The position numbers and the translations under genes are program-made. Positions 17,395 to 25,615 of a stretch of 53,916 nt of DNA are shown here, piece by piece. This DNA comes from Methanospirillum stamsii (lineage in GTDB: Archaea; Halobacteriota; Methanomicrobia; Methanomicrobiales; Methanospirillaceae), in assembly GCF_003173335.1 (NCBI RefSeq), contig NZ_QGMZ01000026.1, positions 1 to 53,916 of the forward strand, in the 5' to 3' direction. How positions within the stretch are numbered: the stretch's first letter is position 1; each line of letters begins with the position of its first letter. The notes beneath the pieces were generated by a model that saw only the letters and a list, made by a program, of their open reading frames with translations, was not told the origin of the DNA and did not search any database.

Positions 17395-17773
17395 AAGGAA
17401 CGCCTCCAAGTTGTCGCATCAGTTCTCCCACGGTTGTTATCGTATCTACCGTTGCTTCAATATCTGCATCAGTCTGTTTAAAATCAGGCATACCGGTACT
17501 GTGAGTAGTTCCGTCTACCAGGAAATTTGCATAAGGGCCGAGCGGGAGAAATCCGGTTCCTCTCTTTATTGTATCGTCGGATACTGCCCGGAGAATTATG
17601 GACAAATTATCAGTTTTTGCCTTAACTCGTTCCCCGTCATCAATACCAATCTCCATCATATCGACTGGGTTAAGCCTGATGGTCGAGGTCTCCCTGAAAT
17701 ATTCAGGTGAGTTTTTCCGGTCTACATGTGATCCCTGGATGACCGTCCTGCCGGAGTTGATCCTGATTTTCAT
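17384..17773 (-). CDS. fwdD: formylmethanofuran dehydrogenase subunit D
   Basis: A 129-residue molybdopterin-dinucleotide binding domain that completes the pterin site of FwdB, equivalent to the C-terminal domain of formate dehydrogenases. Visible marks are LNPVDMMEIGIDDGERV and, later, GFLPLGPYANFLVDG. It overlaps the ferredoxin gene upstream by ATGA and fwdB downstream by 11 bases, so translation is probably coupled. Confidence 0.93.
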   Translation of the reverse strand: MKIRINSGRTVIQGSHVDRKNSPEYFRETSTIRLNPVDMMEIGIDDGERVKAKTDNLSIILRAVSDDTIKRGTGFLPLGPYANFLVDGTTHSTGMPDFKQTDADIEATVDTITTVGELMRQLGGVPYGR

Positions 17774-18381
17774 GGTTCCTCAGTGATTTGAAGGGGCTCG
17801 AGTACCCGGGCAACCATCACAGATCGGTTCGGACACTGCTCCTCACAGGTTTTGCACCCGGTGCATTTCTCTTCGTGAAAAACGGTGTTAATCCCTTTAT
17901 AGACCCGCATGATGACTTCATCAGATGTACTGGTTCCCTTTGCTGCCAGCTGGGGATCTATCTCTTTATTAACCGGGCAGGCGACAGAGCAGATTCCACA
18001 TCCCATGCAGGTGACCGGGTTTACCGTAATATGGAATTGAAATTGCATATATGTTCCATCCTGGGCGTTCTTTGTATGTACTCGTCCGGAATCAAGGACA
18101 AGTTCTGGACATATCTCCACACAAAGCCCGCATCTGATGCAATGGCCAAGGTGGATAACTGGTTTCCATTCTCCCGGTTTTTCTGTTCTGATTACTTCGA
18201 TGGCACCGGGAGCAGGACAGATCATCATACACTGGAAACAATGAGTACATTCCTTGCCGGTCAGATGAGGGAATCCCCTGAAATGAGACGGAGTTATGAG
18301 AGGCGCTGTTTTGGCAAAGAAAAATGTTTTTATCCATTCTACACTTGCCATGTGTTGGATATACGACAGTATCGATCTCAT
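17770..18381 (-). CDS. four-cluster [4Fe-4S] ferredoxin linking Eha and Fwd
   Basis: A NuoI/EchF-like ferredoxin of 203 residues with four CxxCxxCxxxCP motifs (CTHC, CIRC, CMGC, CTGC), so about four [4Fe-4S] clusters. The part before the clusters (IKTFFFAKTAPL...HFRGFPHL) is like ferredoxins that dock on membrane hydrogenases. It sits between the hydrogenase large subunit and fwdD, so it is the natural wire from Eha to Fwd. The ATG at 18381 has GAGG about five bases ahead; a TTG at 18444 would add 21 residues and close most of the 88-base gap to ehaO. It could be an ehaP-like or fwdF/G-like protein; no separate fwdF or fwdG is seen here. Confidence 0.88.
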   Translation of the reverse strand: MRSILSYIQHMASVEWIKTFFFAKTAPLITPSHFRGFPHLTGKECTHCFQCMMICPAPGAIEVIRTEKPGEWKPVIHLGHCIRCGLCVEICPELVLDSGRVHTKNAQDGTYMQFQFHITVNPVTCMGCGICSVACPVNKEIDPQLAAKGTSTSDEVIMRVYKGINTVFHEEKCTGCKTCEEQCPNRSVMVARVLEPLQITEEP

Positions 18382-18469
18382 AAATCCTCGGGGTTTGGGT
18401 TTTTCTGCATGGGTCTGCTTATCATATGTTCTTACCGAGATCAACCATTAAAACATGTGACAGGTTTTT

Positions 18470-19555
18470 TTATCGTTCAGTGCATGCCACACAGGGATCT
18501 GAACTGATATATGCAGAAGTTACATCAGCAACAGAAGTCCCTCCAGGGATCATGTACCTGGCACATGCTTCGATGTTCATAATCGATGGTGTCTGAATCG
18601 CTATCTCCTGGATCCTTCCATGGGTGTCTGACTTTATCCGGTAGGTTAATTCTCCCCTGGGCGCTTCTCCCCGGTGTGTTGTATGTCCCCTTCCGATGGT
18701 CCCTCCACCACGAATTTTTCCTTCAGGCAGTGTTTTAATAATCATCCTGATAATGTCGATGCTCTGAAGAATCTCATCGAACCGTATCATAACCCGGGCG
18801 AAATTATCACATTCGGTTCTCACAATGGGAGTGAATCCGAGCATCTGGTATGTCGGATGTTCAGATCTGCAGTCTGCTTTAATGCCGCTTGCCCGCAATG
18901 TGGGACCGACAGCATGAACAAGTTCAGCCTGCTCGGCAGTCATGATGCCGATTCCTTTACTTCGAAGTCCGATAAGCGGGCCATGTTCAAACATGCTGAT
19001 ATACCTGCGTGTTTCCTCTTCGACCTGATCCATGGCTTTCATGATCCTTGAAAGGTCTTCTTCATCAGTGTCAAACCGTACTCCGCCTGGAACGATGTAT
19101 GCACAGGTTACCCGTGCACCGGTAAGATATTCCAGCATATCCATTACCGTCTCACGGATGTTCAGGAGATACATGCCGAGCGTTTCATGTTCAATGGTAT
19201 AGCAGTATGAAAAGTTTGCAATCAGGTGACTTTGCATCCGGTCAAGTTCATTGGCCAAAACTCTCAGATATGCTGCCCGGTTAGGAACGGTGACTCCGGA
19301 TATCTTTTCCATGGTTTCAATGAACACATAATTGTGGATGACAGAACAGATACCACAGATCCGTTCGGCAAGAAACATCACTTCCTGCCATGGTCTACCT
19401 ACCATTATCCGTTCTATCCCCTTTTTCATATACCCGAGTTCTACCTCGGCAGCGAGGATCTGTTCTCCAAATGTTTCACACTTAATTCGGCATGGCTCTT
19501 TAAATATCGGGTGAACTGGACCGAGAGGTATTGATACATCTACTGTTTTTCTCAT
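18470..19555 (-). CDS. ehaO: energy-converting [NiFe] hydrogenase large subunit
   Basis: Holds the NiFe active site for H2 oxidation. The metal ligands are C67-x2-C70 (RICGIC) and C355-x2-C358 near the C-terminus (DPCVAC). The protein has 361 residues from the ATG at 19555, which overlaps the ehaN stop as ATGA; the open frame to 19636 lies inside ehaN and is ignored. Only three residues follow the last cysteine, so there is no long C-terminal extension of the kind a maturation protease removes, as in Ech and Eha enzymes. Confidence 0.93.
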   Translation of the reverse strand: MRKTVDVSIPLGPVHPIFKEPCRIKCETFGEQILAAEVELGYMKKGIERIMVGRPWQEVMFLAERICGICSVIHNYVFIETMEKISGVTVPNRAAYLRVLANELDRMQSHLIANFSYCYTIEHETLGMYLLNIRETVMDMLEYLTGARVTCAYIVPGGVRFDTDEEDLSRIMKAMDQVEEETRRYISMFEHGPLIGLRSKGIGIMTAEQAELVHAVGPTLRASGIKADCRSEHPTYQMLGFTPIVRTECDNFARVMIRFDEILQSIDIIRMIIKTLPEGKIRGGGTIGRGHTTHRGEAPRGELTYRIKSDTHGRIQEIAIQTPSIMNIEACARYMIPGGTSVADVTSAYISSDPCVACTER

Positions 19556-20004
19556 TTTCGTATCTCCCAGTCTTTGAATATCAGGGGAGCGACAGAAAGA
19601 ATTGCCTGGATAATTTCGGTTGGCCGTGGAGGACATCCCGGAACTTCTGCCGCAATCGGGATGTAACTTTTTGCCGGAGGTCTTGTCAGTGAATCAGGTC
19701 TGTTATATACACAACCGGAGATAGGACAATTTCCGATGGCAACTGCTACTTTTGGTTCGGGCATTTTATCCCAAATCATTTTGAGTTTGTCTTCCCACTG
19801 GGGTGTGACACCCCCGATGACTAACAGTACATCTGCTTCACGGGGGTTGTTATGAACATAGATCCCATACTGTTCGAGATCGTATCGTGGCGATAAACAG
19901 GCAAGGACTTCAATGTCACATCCATTACATGAGCCGGTGTCAACATAACAGACATGAATAGAACGCTGCCTGACTGCATTCTTGACTGACTGAAGCAGAG
20001 TCAT
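19552..20004 (-). CDS. ehaN: energy-converting hydrogenase small subunit
   Basis: A 150-residue NuoB-like protein binding one [4Fe-4S] cluster, which passes electrons from the NiFe site. The cysteines are in GSCNGCDIE (C26, C29), AIGNCPISG and EVPGCPPRP. It overlaps ehaM and ehaO by ATGA. Its size fits EhaN, which lacks the extra clusters of standard hydrogenase small subunits. Confidence 0.92.
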   Translation of the reverse strand: MTLLQSVKNAVRQRSIHVCYVDTGSCNGCDIEVLACLSPRYDLEQYGIYVHNNPREADVLLVIGGVTPQWEDKLKMIWDKMPEPKVAVAIGNCPISGCVYNRPDSLTRPPAKSYIPIAAEVPGCPPRPTEIIQAILSVAPLIFKDWEIRK

Positions 20005-20378
20005 TCTACATCCTCTGGAAAAACCTGGTTCCGGAGATATTCACGTATATTTTCTGCGTTTTCTTCGTTTTTATCAATTGTTTCAAGGGCTTTGTTCATG
20101 ACATCCTGGGAAATTATTGGGATATACCGGGTAAAGAGATCAAATCCGATTTCACGCCTGATTCCTCCATCCGGGTCTCCATGTTCCATCCAACTGTCAT
20201 ACCTTGCTCCCAGCGATTCAAGCATCAGCATATCCAGGTTCTCAATAAAATATCTTCTGACTCTCATTGGAGGAACGCCGAGCATTTCAGCACAGGTTTT
20301 GACTACCATTTTATGGTATGGGCTTTTCAATATGGCAAATTTCATGCCAAAGAGATCACGCTCATACACCTCTGTCAT
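20001..20378 (-). CDS. ehaM: Eha hydrogenase subunit M (DUF1959 type)
   Basis: A soluble 125-residue helical protein without metal-binding cysteine sets. It matches EhaM (DUF1959) in size, charge and place directly before ehaN. The ATG at 20378 overlaps the upstream stop as ATGA; a longer frame to 20435 lies inside the upstream gene. Its exact job in the complex is not known. Confidence 0.8.
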   Translation of the reverse strand: MTEVYERDLFGMKFAILKSPYHKMVVKTCAEMLGVPPMRVRRYFIENLDMLMLESLGARYDSWMEHGDPDGGIRREIGFDLFTRYIPIISQDVMNKALETIDKNEENAENIREYLRNQVFPEDVE

Positions 20379-20620
20379 ACCAGGCCTCCACTTTTCAAAA
20401 TGGCATACAGGCCGAAGAGGAGGATGCATGTCCAAACTGCAACCATCTCTCCATTATGAAGGAGGTGTTCTTCCTTAGAAAAAGGCAGGGCCGCAAGGCC
20501 AAGAATTAGGATTACTCCTATTATTGCCTGGAGGAGAATATGTCCTCTGATTAGTTCAACAATGAAAATTAGTCCATAAATCAGGGCACCCGTGAGCAGC
20601 GTGGTTCTGATAAGGTTCAT
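20375..20620 (-). CDS. Eha hydrogenase small membrane subunit (EhaL- or EhaK-like)
   Basis: An 81-residue protein with three hydrophobic segments (residues 7-23, 29-46, 60-77). Its position between ehaJ and ehaM corresponds to ehaK or ehaL; only one such gene is present here. It overlaps both neighbours by four bases. Assignment rests on gene order and size. Confidence 0.65.
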   Translation of the reverse strand: MNLIRTTLLTGALIYGLIFIVELIRGHILLQAIIGVILILGLAALPFSKEEHLLHNGEMVAVWTCILLFGLYAILKSGGLV

Positions 20621-21459
20621 CCCATCACCCCGAGGAAGATGATATATACAGCCAGGATTCCTGTTATCACGGTCTGCATTGCCACTGCATCAAATGGTGA
20701 AAGCATCGGAGTAAAGGCACACACAAATGAGAGTGATACAAGCAGGATAAGCATTGCCAGCAGCATCAGGTACCATGGTAATGCTCCGATAAAGAGCAGA
20801 ACAAATGCTGCAAGAAGAACAAAGGTCTTCAGGGCATATGCAACTTCAAGGCCAGCCCGCCATACCCCAAAATGTTCTGTACGGTTTCCTGATACAATCT
20901 CTTTTGCTTCGATGATGGAGAAGGGGCCGTAATGCATTTTTGAGAGGATTACAATATAGAGAGCAATTGCAATGGGGAATGCATGAATCAGAAGGGGGCC
21001 GTGTATCTCCTGGTATTTTGTAATGTCACTTATCATCAGTGATCCGGTGACGACATAAATTCCTGCTATGGTTGCAAAGAGTGGAATTTCTGAAGCAGCC
21101 GACATAACTGATCTGATGGCTCCGAATTTCCCATAGGGAGATCCTGATGAGAGTCCGAGACCATGTTCGGTTATTTTGTGAAGCATGAAGACAGCAAAGA
21201 GGAGCAGCAGGCTTCCGCCACTAAAGACAATGTAAAATGCCCCGGTCCAGATAGCAATGGAAACCGCAACGATAAAGACATACATCGGCATGCTTGCCGT
21301 TTTTGGTATCCATGTCTGTTTAAATGAAAACTTCAGGGTATGGAGAATCTCCTGCCAGATTGGTGGTCCGGGCCGTCCCTGAATCCGGGCAATAACTTTG
21401 CGGTGTATACCGTGAAAGAGCAGGCCGATAAAGACAGCAGGTAATATCAATGTTATCAT
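20617..21459 (-). CDS. ehaJ: Eha hydrogenase membrane subunit J, NuoH-like
   Basis: A NuoH/EchB-type protein that connects the hydrogenase arm with the ion-moving membrane part. It has 280 residues and about eight helices. The signature RKVIARIQGRPGPP follows helix 1, and a later loop has IIEAKEIVSGNRTEHFG, typical of the NuoH quinone-site region. The ATG at 21459, two bases after the ehaI stop, places helix 1 at the N-terminus; the frame open to 21531 runs back into ehaI and is rejected. Confidence 0.9.
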   Translation of the reverse strand: MITLILPAVFIGLLFHGIHRKVIARIQGRPGPPIWQEILHTLKFSFKQTWIPKTASMPMYVFIVAVSIAIWTGAFYIVFSGGSLLLLFAVFMLHKITEHGLGLSSGSPYGKFGAIRSVMSAASEIPLFATIAGIYVVTGSLMISDITKYQEIHGPLLIHAFPIAIALYIVILSKMHYGPFSIIEAKEIVSGNRTEHFGVWRAGLEVAYALKTFVLLAAFVLLFIGALPWYLMLLAMLILLVSLSFVCAFTPMLSPFDAVAMQTVITGILAVYIIFLGVMG

Positions 21460-21460
21460 A

Positions 21461-21664
21461 TTAATACCCGGTAAAAGGGAAATCTCCTTCAATATTTGAT
21501 GCATTCCACCAGAGAAAGAGTGCCAGGACAAACACCGGAAATGTAAGTACCACCACGATCACTGGCACCCATCCGGGCTCAACTCCGATAGGTACGGCAA
21601 ATGCGGCAACTCCGAGAATGATGGCCGTGATGATTGTTACTATCAGATATGACTCTTTTTTCAT
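21461..21664 (-). CDS. ehaI: Eha hydrogenase membrane subunit I
   Basis: A 67-residue protein with two membrane helices (residues 6-25 and 31-52) and a short tail ending FPFTGY. Position between the NuoN-like and NuoH-like genes matches EhaI. Gaps of two bases on the ehaH side and one base on the ehaJ side indicate tight coupling. The family is judged from order and topology rather than motifs. Confidence 0.7.
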   Translation of the reverse strand: MKKESYLIVTIITAIILGVAAFAVPIGVEPGWVPVIVVVLTFPVFVLALFLWWNASNIEGDFPFTGY

Positions 21665-21666
21665 CG

Positions 21667-22323
21667 TTACACCGTCAGGATGATCTCAATAATCCGTAGA
21701 AAGATTAGGAGGGAACTGACATGGATCATTAATACATAGGGTGCTCCCGGTGCCCGGGTGATCTCCGCTTTTGCTATGTAGAAAGGGGCCATTCCTTCTC
21801 CCATCACCCCAAGAACCAGAAACATCTTTGCTGCAAGGGGAACCATCCCGAGCCCGGCAAGTTCCCAGATTGACAGGGTTCCGCAGGTTCCAAGGGCAGT
21901 TGCTGCTCCTCCGAAGAGGAACGTGGTTGCTACCATTGCAACGATTCCGTAATTGTATGCAGCATTCAGGACATACCGGTTATTCACTCCGGCAACAATT
22001 CCGATGTTGGTAATTCCGATGAGTGCAGTAAAGAGACAGAAATTAAACAGGTCTCCGGAGCATACTGCACCAAGGGTTGCAAGTCCACAGGCAATTGCCA
22101 TAAACCGCTGGAACCGGAGATTATCTGGATTAATCTCTTTGGTATATACTGCATCAGTCCCAAACACGATATCGGTCTGCCGTTCCGGCCTCGCAATTAT
22201 GGCGATGATGATAAAGGCTGTAGCAAAGAGGAAAAGGGTTGTCGTGTACAAACTAAAATAATTTACAATGTCCCCGAATTCAAGGACAAACAGTTCCTCC
22301 CCTTCTATTGGAAGATTAAACAT
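21667..22323 (-). CDS. ehaH: Eha hydrogenase membrane subunit H
   Basis: A 218-residue protein with about six helices, related to part of the NuoN/MrpD antiporter family but much shorter, as known for EhaH. Notable stretches are CSGDLFNFCLFTALIGI and MVPLAAKMFLVLGVMGEGMAPFYIAKAEIT, which carry buried lysines like those of ion-moving subunits. The ATG at 22323 has GGGAGG ahead and overlaps ehaG by eight bases; a longer frame to 22386 is rejected. Confidence 0.8.
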   Translation of the reverse strand: MFNLPIEGEELFVLEFGDIVNYFSLYTTTLFLFATAFIIIAIIARPERQTDIVFGTDAVYTKEINPDNLRFQRFMAIACGLATLGAVCSGDLFNFCLFTALIGITNIGIVAGVNNRYVLNAAYNYGIVAMVATTFLFGGAATALGTCGTLSIWELAGLGMVPLAAKMFLVLGVMGEGMAPFYIAKAEITRAPGAPYVLMIHVSSLLIFLRIIEIILTV

Positions 22324-22912
22324 TCCGTCCCTCCCGCATGGTACCAATGAGTGCCATCTTGGTGGATACTTTAAGCAGAATTGCACTTCCGGAAAGCATT
22401 ACTGCAATAAGCCAGGCTTCGGGAATAATCATGAAGATGAAAAATGCCACTATCCAGAGTGCCCATGCATATCCTGATACTGTTTCGAGAAGGGCAAACC
22501 GTTCTTCATATCCCTTGCAGAGGAAATAAAATACAAGCCCTATCCCGGCAACCGCCCCGCCAGAAAATCCTGAAAGGATTATACCGTACACAATAAGGAC
22601 AAAGGTGATGATGGGTGGTGCTGTCCTCATGACTTCAATCCGGATTGGTTTGTAGGTCGGAAGGGGAAGTTTTTCTTTCCTGATATAGAGTTCGGTGAGC
22701 ATCAGGAGTTCTGAAATCCCGACTACAAGGCCGGGGAGGATGAGTGCTTCTGCAAGATCTGTTGCTACCAGGCAGATTAAGACCAGTCCGACTGTCTCTA
22801 TTAAATCCACGACCAGGATCTTATGAATGTCATCACGTTCACGGAGAAGTGCAACAAAGGAAATGGCAACACAAATAAGAGTAAAGAACAGGCCTATCTG
22901 GTAAAAATCCAT
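22316..22912 (-). CDS. ehaG: Eha hydrogenase membrane subunit G
   Basis: A 198-residue integral membrane protein with about six helices and a charged middle loop (ELYIRKEKLPLPTYKP). It matches EhaG in order and size class. The start has GGAGG eight bases ahead and shares one base with the ehaF stop (TAATG). Probably part of the membrane ion-translocation module. Confidence 0.72.
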   Translation of the reverse strand: MDFYQIGLFFTLICVAISFVALLRERDDIHKILVVDLIETVGLVLICLVATDLAEALILPGLVVGISELLMLTELYIRKEKLPLPTYKPIRIEVMRTAPPIITFVLIVYGIILSGFSGGAVAGIGLVFYFLCKGYEERFALLETVSGYAWALWIVAFFIFMIIPEAWLIAVMLSGSAILLKVSTKMALIGTMREGRNV

Positions 22913-23379
22913 TATTCTTTCCTCCTGAATAGGAATGACGCGATTGCAAATGCAGTAAACAGGATACTTGTTTCTACAACGGTATCAAGGCCACGGGTAT
23001 TATAGAGGATTTCATCAAGAATCCCTCCCGGATGGGCGACAATGGTGGTACCAAGAAAGGGTGAACTGTTTGCAAGGAACCATGAAAACGGAGTCAGATA
23101 GGTGGTCACATATCCGGCTGTTGGTGAATTTTCCGGATATTGCGCCTCAATATCCACTTTCGTGAAAGGTATTCCTCCCCGGTCATACGGGTCAAGGGGA
23201 GAATCACGGTTTATGGATTTTGAATAAATCTGATCCTCATGGTAAGTAATCAGGGGAACCATTATGATTCCACACATAGCAACGATAATTCCTAAAACTG
23301 CATATACTGCAACCAGGTTCTCATATGTGGACATCCATTTTGAGAAAGTCCGAAATCCCTTTCCGATCAGGCGGATCAT
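22912..23379 (-). CDS. ehaF: Eha hydrogenase membrane subunit F
   Basis: A 155-residue protein with helices near residues 22-42, about 95-110 and 132-150. Between the first two lies an outer loop with DSPLDPYDRGGIPF. The C-terminal part (LYNTRGLDTVVETSILFTAFAIASFLF) resembles the MrpB/MbhE-like fold, where a similar conserved segment occurs. It overlaps ehaE by ATGA. Confidence 0.72.
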   Translation of the reverse strand: MIRLIGKGFRTFSKWMSTYENLVAVYAVLGIIVAMCGIIMVPLITYHEDQIYSKSINRDSPLDPYDRGGIPFTKVDIEAQYPENSPTAGYVTTYLTPFSWFLANSSPFLGTTIVAHPGGILDEILYNTRGLDTVVETSILFTAFAIASFLFRRKE

Positions 23380-23612
23380 GATGTCACCTTCCGTTCGACA
23401 AGCATGACCAGAACAAAGGTTGTCAGGGTTGAAACCGCAATGAAGGTTAGCAGAGCCAGCGTCTCATCAAATGATAATGCAACCAGAAGCAGGCCGAATG
23501 CAGGTATTTCCAGGTTGATTATCCGTGTCAGATATTCCCGGTCTCGGGGAAATGCACAGGCTCCGGTCCCTATTACCAGAATAATCAGCCCTATTATGAA
23601 CTCAAGGCTCAT
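23376..23612 (-). CDS. ehaE: Eha hydrogenase membrane subunit E
   Basis: A 78-residue protein with three hydrophobic helices and little else. Order and size match EhaE. Overlaps of four bases with both neighbours support a real gene. Confidence 0.68.
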   Translation of the reverse strand: MSLEFIIGLIILVIGTGACAFPRDREYLTRIINLEIPAFGLLLVALSFDETLALLTFIAVSTLTTFVLVMLVERKVTS

Positions 23613-23836
23613 GCTGCCCCCTTTCTGCAGAGCTGGAGCACAAATATGGTTGAAAGAGGGATGATGACCGCAAGAGCAGTTGCAACATCGACATATCCTC
23701 TCATGATAATAAGTGGCATTATGCCTCCCCCGATTATCCCGATTGCAATCAGTTTTGCATATGGGTCACGGGCAAATCCTGCAAATATACTCCCTGTCAG
23801 GATAATGATCCCAAAAACCAGGGGAAGAATAATCAT
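23609..23836 (-). CDS. ehaD: Eha hydrogenase membrane subunit D
   Basis: A 75-residue, three-helix protein (IILPLVFGIIILTGSIFAG at the start; GIIGGGIMPLIIMRGYVDVA inside). The middle stretch recalls MrpC/NuoK-like small subunits. Four-base overlaps on both sides. Named by position. Confidence 0.68.
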   Translation of the reverse strand: MIILPLVFGIIILTGSIFAGFARDPYAKLIAIGIIGGGIMPLIIMRGYVDVATALAVIIPLSTIFVLQLCRKGAA

Positions 23837-24156
23837 TCTTCAACTCCTCCTGCAAAGGTGCTGGCGATTGCGTTGGATTCAAAGGTTGATCCAATAAAAT
23901 ATGCAGCTGCTGCGATAATTCCGAGTGGATGAGGGATGAGAAGGGCCATGATCCCGGATATTGCAAAGCTGAAGACATTCAGAAATGGGAGTTTTCGCAT
24001 GACATCCGGTTCAAGAATTATTCTTAAAACGGCATACAATGCGATAAAACTACATAACAATGCAGCAAGTTCTGCACTCTCTGTCGGGGGGGATATGAAA
24101 GGTGATGTAAAAGGGGAAGAGAAGAAATCGAAGTTTTCTCCGAAGATGGAACTCAT
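23833..24156 (-). CDS. ehaC: Eha hydrogenase membrane subunit C
   Basis: A 107-residue membrane protein with three helices after a soluble N-terminus of about 30 residues rich in F, S and P. The ATG at 24156 overlaps the ehaB stop as ATGA; a TTG at 24171 is less likely. Named by order; the N-terminal extension is somewhat long for EhaC. Confidence 0.65.
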   Translation of the reverse strand: MSSIFGENFDFFSSPFTSPFISPPTESAELAALLCSFIALYAVLRIILEPDVMRKLPFLNVFSFAISGIMALLIPHPLGIIAAAAYFIGSTFESNAIASTFAGGVEE

Positions 24157-24638
24157 TTTCTGATCTCCCAAATGGCCCCGAGTAACCTGCTCGAATGACG
24201 GTGTGAAATACCCTGTATTGTTACTATGGCAATAACCATCCCGGTGATGAAATATTCAGCGGGAATACCGATGAGCGTCCCTCCATATACCATAAATGTA
24301 GCAAGGAAACATCCGCTTGTTCCTGCATGCCCTTTGTCATAACAGATCCGATTCCCGATAAATACCAGAACCGTTGCAAGAAGACCGCCGGGGATCCCAA
24401 AACAGTACACGCCACAGGCAGCAAGAAGAGTTCCGGCTGAAGCATCCGGGGAAGAAACGATGTTTCCCATCATTGTCCCTCCCCTGATATTTCCTCCTGC
24501 TTTCTCTACTGCTAAAGCAATTGCTTTTGCTCCGACAACGCCCCCTTCACGAGGCAATGCCCAAATCATATCTATAGTGATAAACAGAACCCAGCAGCAG
24601 AGGGCCGCAAAGGCTATCTGAAGGAACGAGGTAATCAT
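24153..24638 (-). CDS. ehaB: Eha hydrogenase membrane subunit B, first gene of the operon
   Basis: A 161-residue protein with four or so helices and small-residue-rich loops (GGNIRGGTMMGN, CGVYCFGIPGGLL). It matches EhaB in length and position, and starts the eha-fwd operon. No ehaA-like frame precedes it. No clear ribosome binding site is seen before the ATG, so the message may begin close to the start codon. Confidence 0.7.
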   Translation of the reverse strand: MITSFLQIAFAALCCWVLFITIDMIWALPREGGVVGAKAIALAVEKAGGNIRGGTMMGNIVSSPDASAGTLLAACGVYCFGIPGGLLATVLVFIGNRICYDKGHAGTSGCFLATFMVYGGTLIGIPAEYFITGMVIAIVTIQGISHRHSSRLLGAIWEIRK

Positions 24639-24886
24639 GCCGGTTGTATAACGTATGCTTCGTTTGTGGAAAGGTTAAATGTTGTGATCCGTGATGAAAT
24701 GCGTGCAGAGTTGGAAAATATGTCCAATTTATCTTTTTGTCAGGGAATGGGTTAGAATATTTGCCTCATATGAGTAAAATGGAAGTCCGAAGCGGAAGAT
24801 TACTCTCATGATGAGGTCTGCCATTCGCATTCATTATTATCTTTCCTTGTCAGATCTAAGGATAGTATGATCCCGGGTGTTGTTGC
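24639..24886. promoter_or_regulatory. divergent promoter region of eha-fwd and mobB
   Basis: These 248 bases separate the leftward eha-fwd operon from the rightward mobB gene. On the minus strand ATTTAACC, about 40 bases ahead of ehaB, is a possible TATA element. On the plus strand the 60 bases before mobB hold AT-rich stretches but no convincing TATA box. No strong inverted repeat was found. The placement would let hydrogenase/Fwd and cofactor genes share control, which is inference. Confidence 0.4.
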
Positions 24887-25597
24887 ATGAAAATATTTCA
24901 CATTGCCGGATGGTCTGGATCTGGAAAAACCACGTTTATTCAGGATCTGTTGCACCACCTTTCTTTTCATGGAAAAACCGGGACTGTCAAACACATTTGT
25001 AGTCATTATAGTTCTCTTCCTGAAGGAAAAGATACAACTCTCCATTATGAAGCAGGAGCAAATCCTTCAATAGGAATAGATAGTGAAAAAACAGTAGCCT
25101 ATTTTCACGACGGAGATCTTGAAAATTCACTAAACCTTCTTTCAGATGCAGGAGTCAGGTATGCAATTATTGAAGGGTATAAAAAGTATCCATTCACGAA
25201 GATCCTGATTGGCGATCTGGAGGTTTCCCATATCCTGAAAAATCCCCGTGCTTTAGATGTAATACCTGTTTTGGATCGGTTTGATGACTGGTATACTTTG
25301 ACAGGACTTTCCAGGGAACTCATTGAGGAATGTCCGGGCTCATTCCTGGTGACCTGGACCGGATATACAGGTGATTACAAGGCAACTTCCTTCTTATGTG
25401 CTGATATTGAACAGGAGGTTTTACTGCATCCGGATGTCTGCGGGATACGTCTTCGTGTTCACCGTTGGGGAAAAGGAAATATGTTTCCGGTCTACCTGGT
25501 ATTCGCATATCGTAAAGGTAATGGCAATATCCTTCTTTCTGATATTATGAGCCGGCTTAAACCCTGTATTTGTGAACCGGTTTCACCTTCCATCTGA
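24887..25597 (+). CDS. mobB: molybdopterin-guanine dinucleotide biosynthesis protein B-like
   Basis: A P-loop GTPase of the MobB family, which helps attach GMP to molybdopterin. The start KIFHIAGWSGSGKTTFI holds Walker A (GWSGSGKT), then KTGTVKH and a conserved IIEGYKK around residues 95-101. After about residue 150 there is a second domain; IRLRVHRWGKGNMFPVYLVF recalls the VHRIG region of MoaE, so a degenerate MoaE-like domain is possible but weak. Position next to fwd, a pterin-dinucleotide enzyme, suits the role. 236 residues; the next gene follows at 18 bases. Confidence 0.82.
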   Translation: MKIFHIAGWSGSGKTTFIQDLLHHLSFHGKTGTVKHICSHYSSLPEGKDTTLHYEAGANPSIGIDSEKTVAYFHDGDLENSLNLLSDAGVRYAIIEGYKKYPFTKILIGDLEVSHILKNPRALDVIPVLDRFDDWYTLTGLSRELIEECPGSFLVTWTGYTGDYKATSFLCADIEQEVLLHPDVCGIRLRVHRWGKGNMFPVYLVFAYRKGNGNILLSDIMSRLKPCICEPVSPSI

Positions 25598-25615
25598 ATT
25601 TCTCAATATGTAATT

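Noticed and set aside
16090-19555. Selenocysteine in FwdB or the hydrogenase large subunit.
   Set aside because: The ligand positions are encoded by cysteine codons and no in-frame TGA interrupts the genes.
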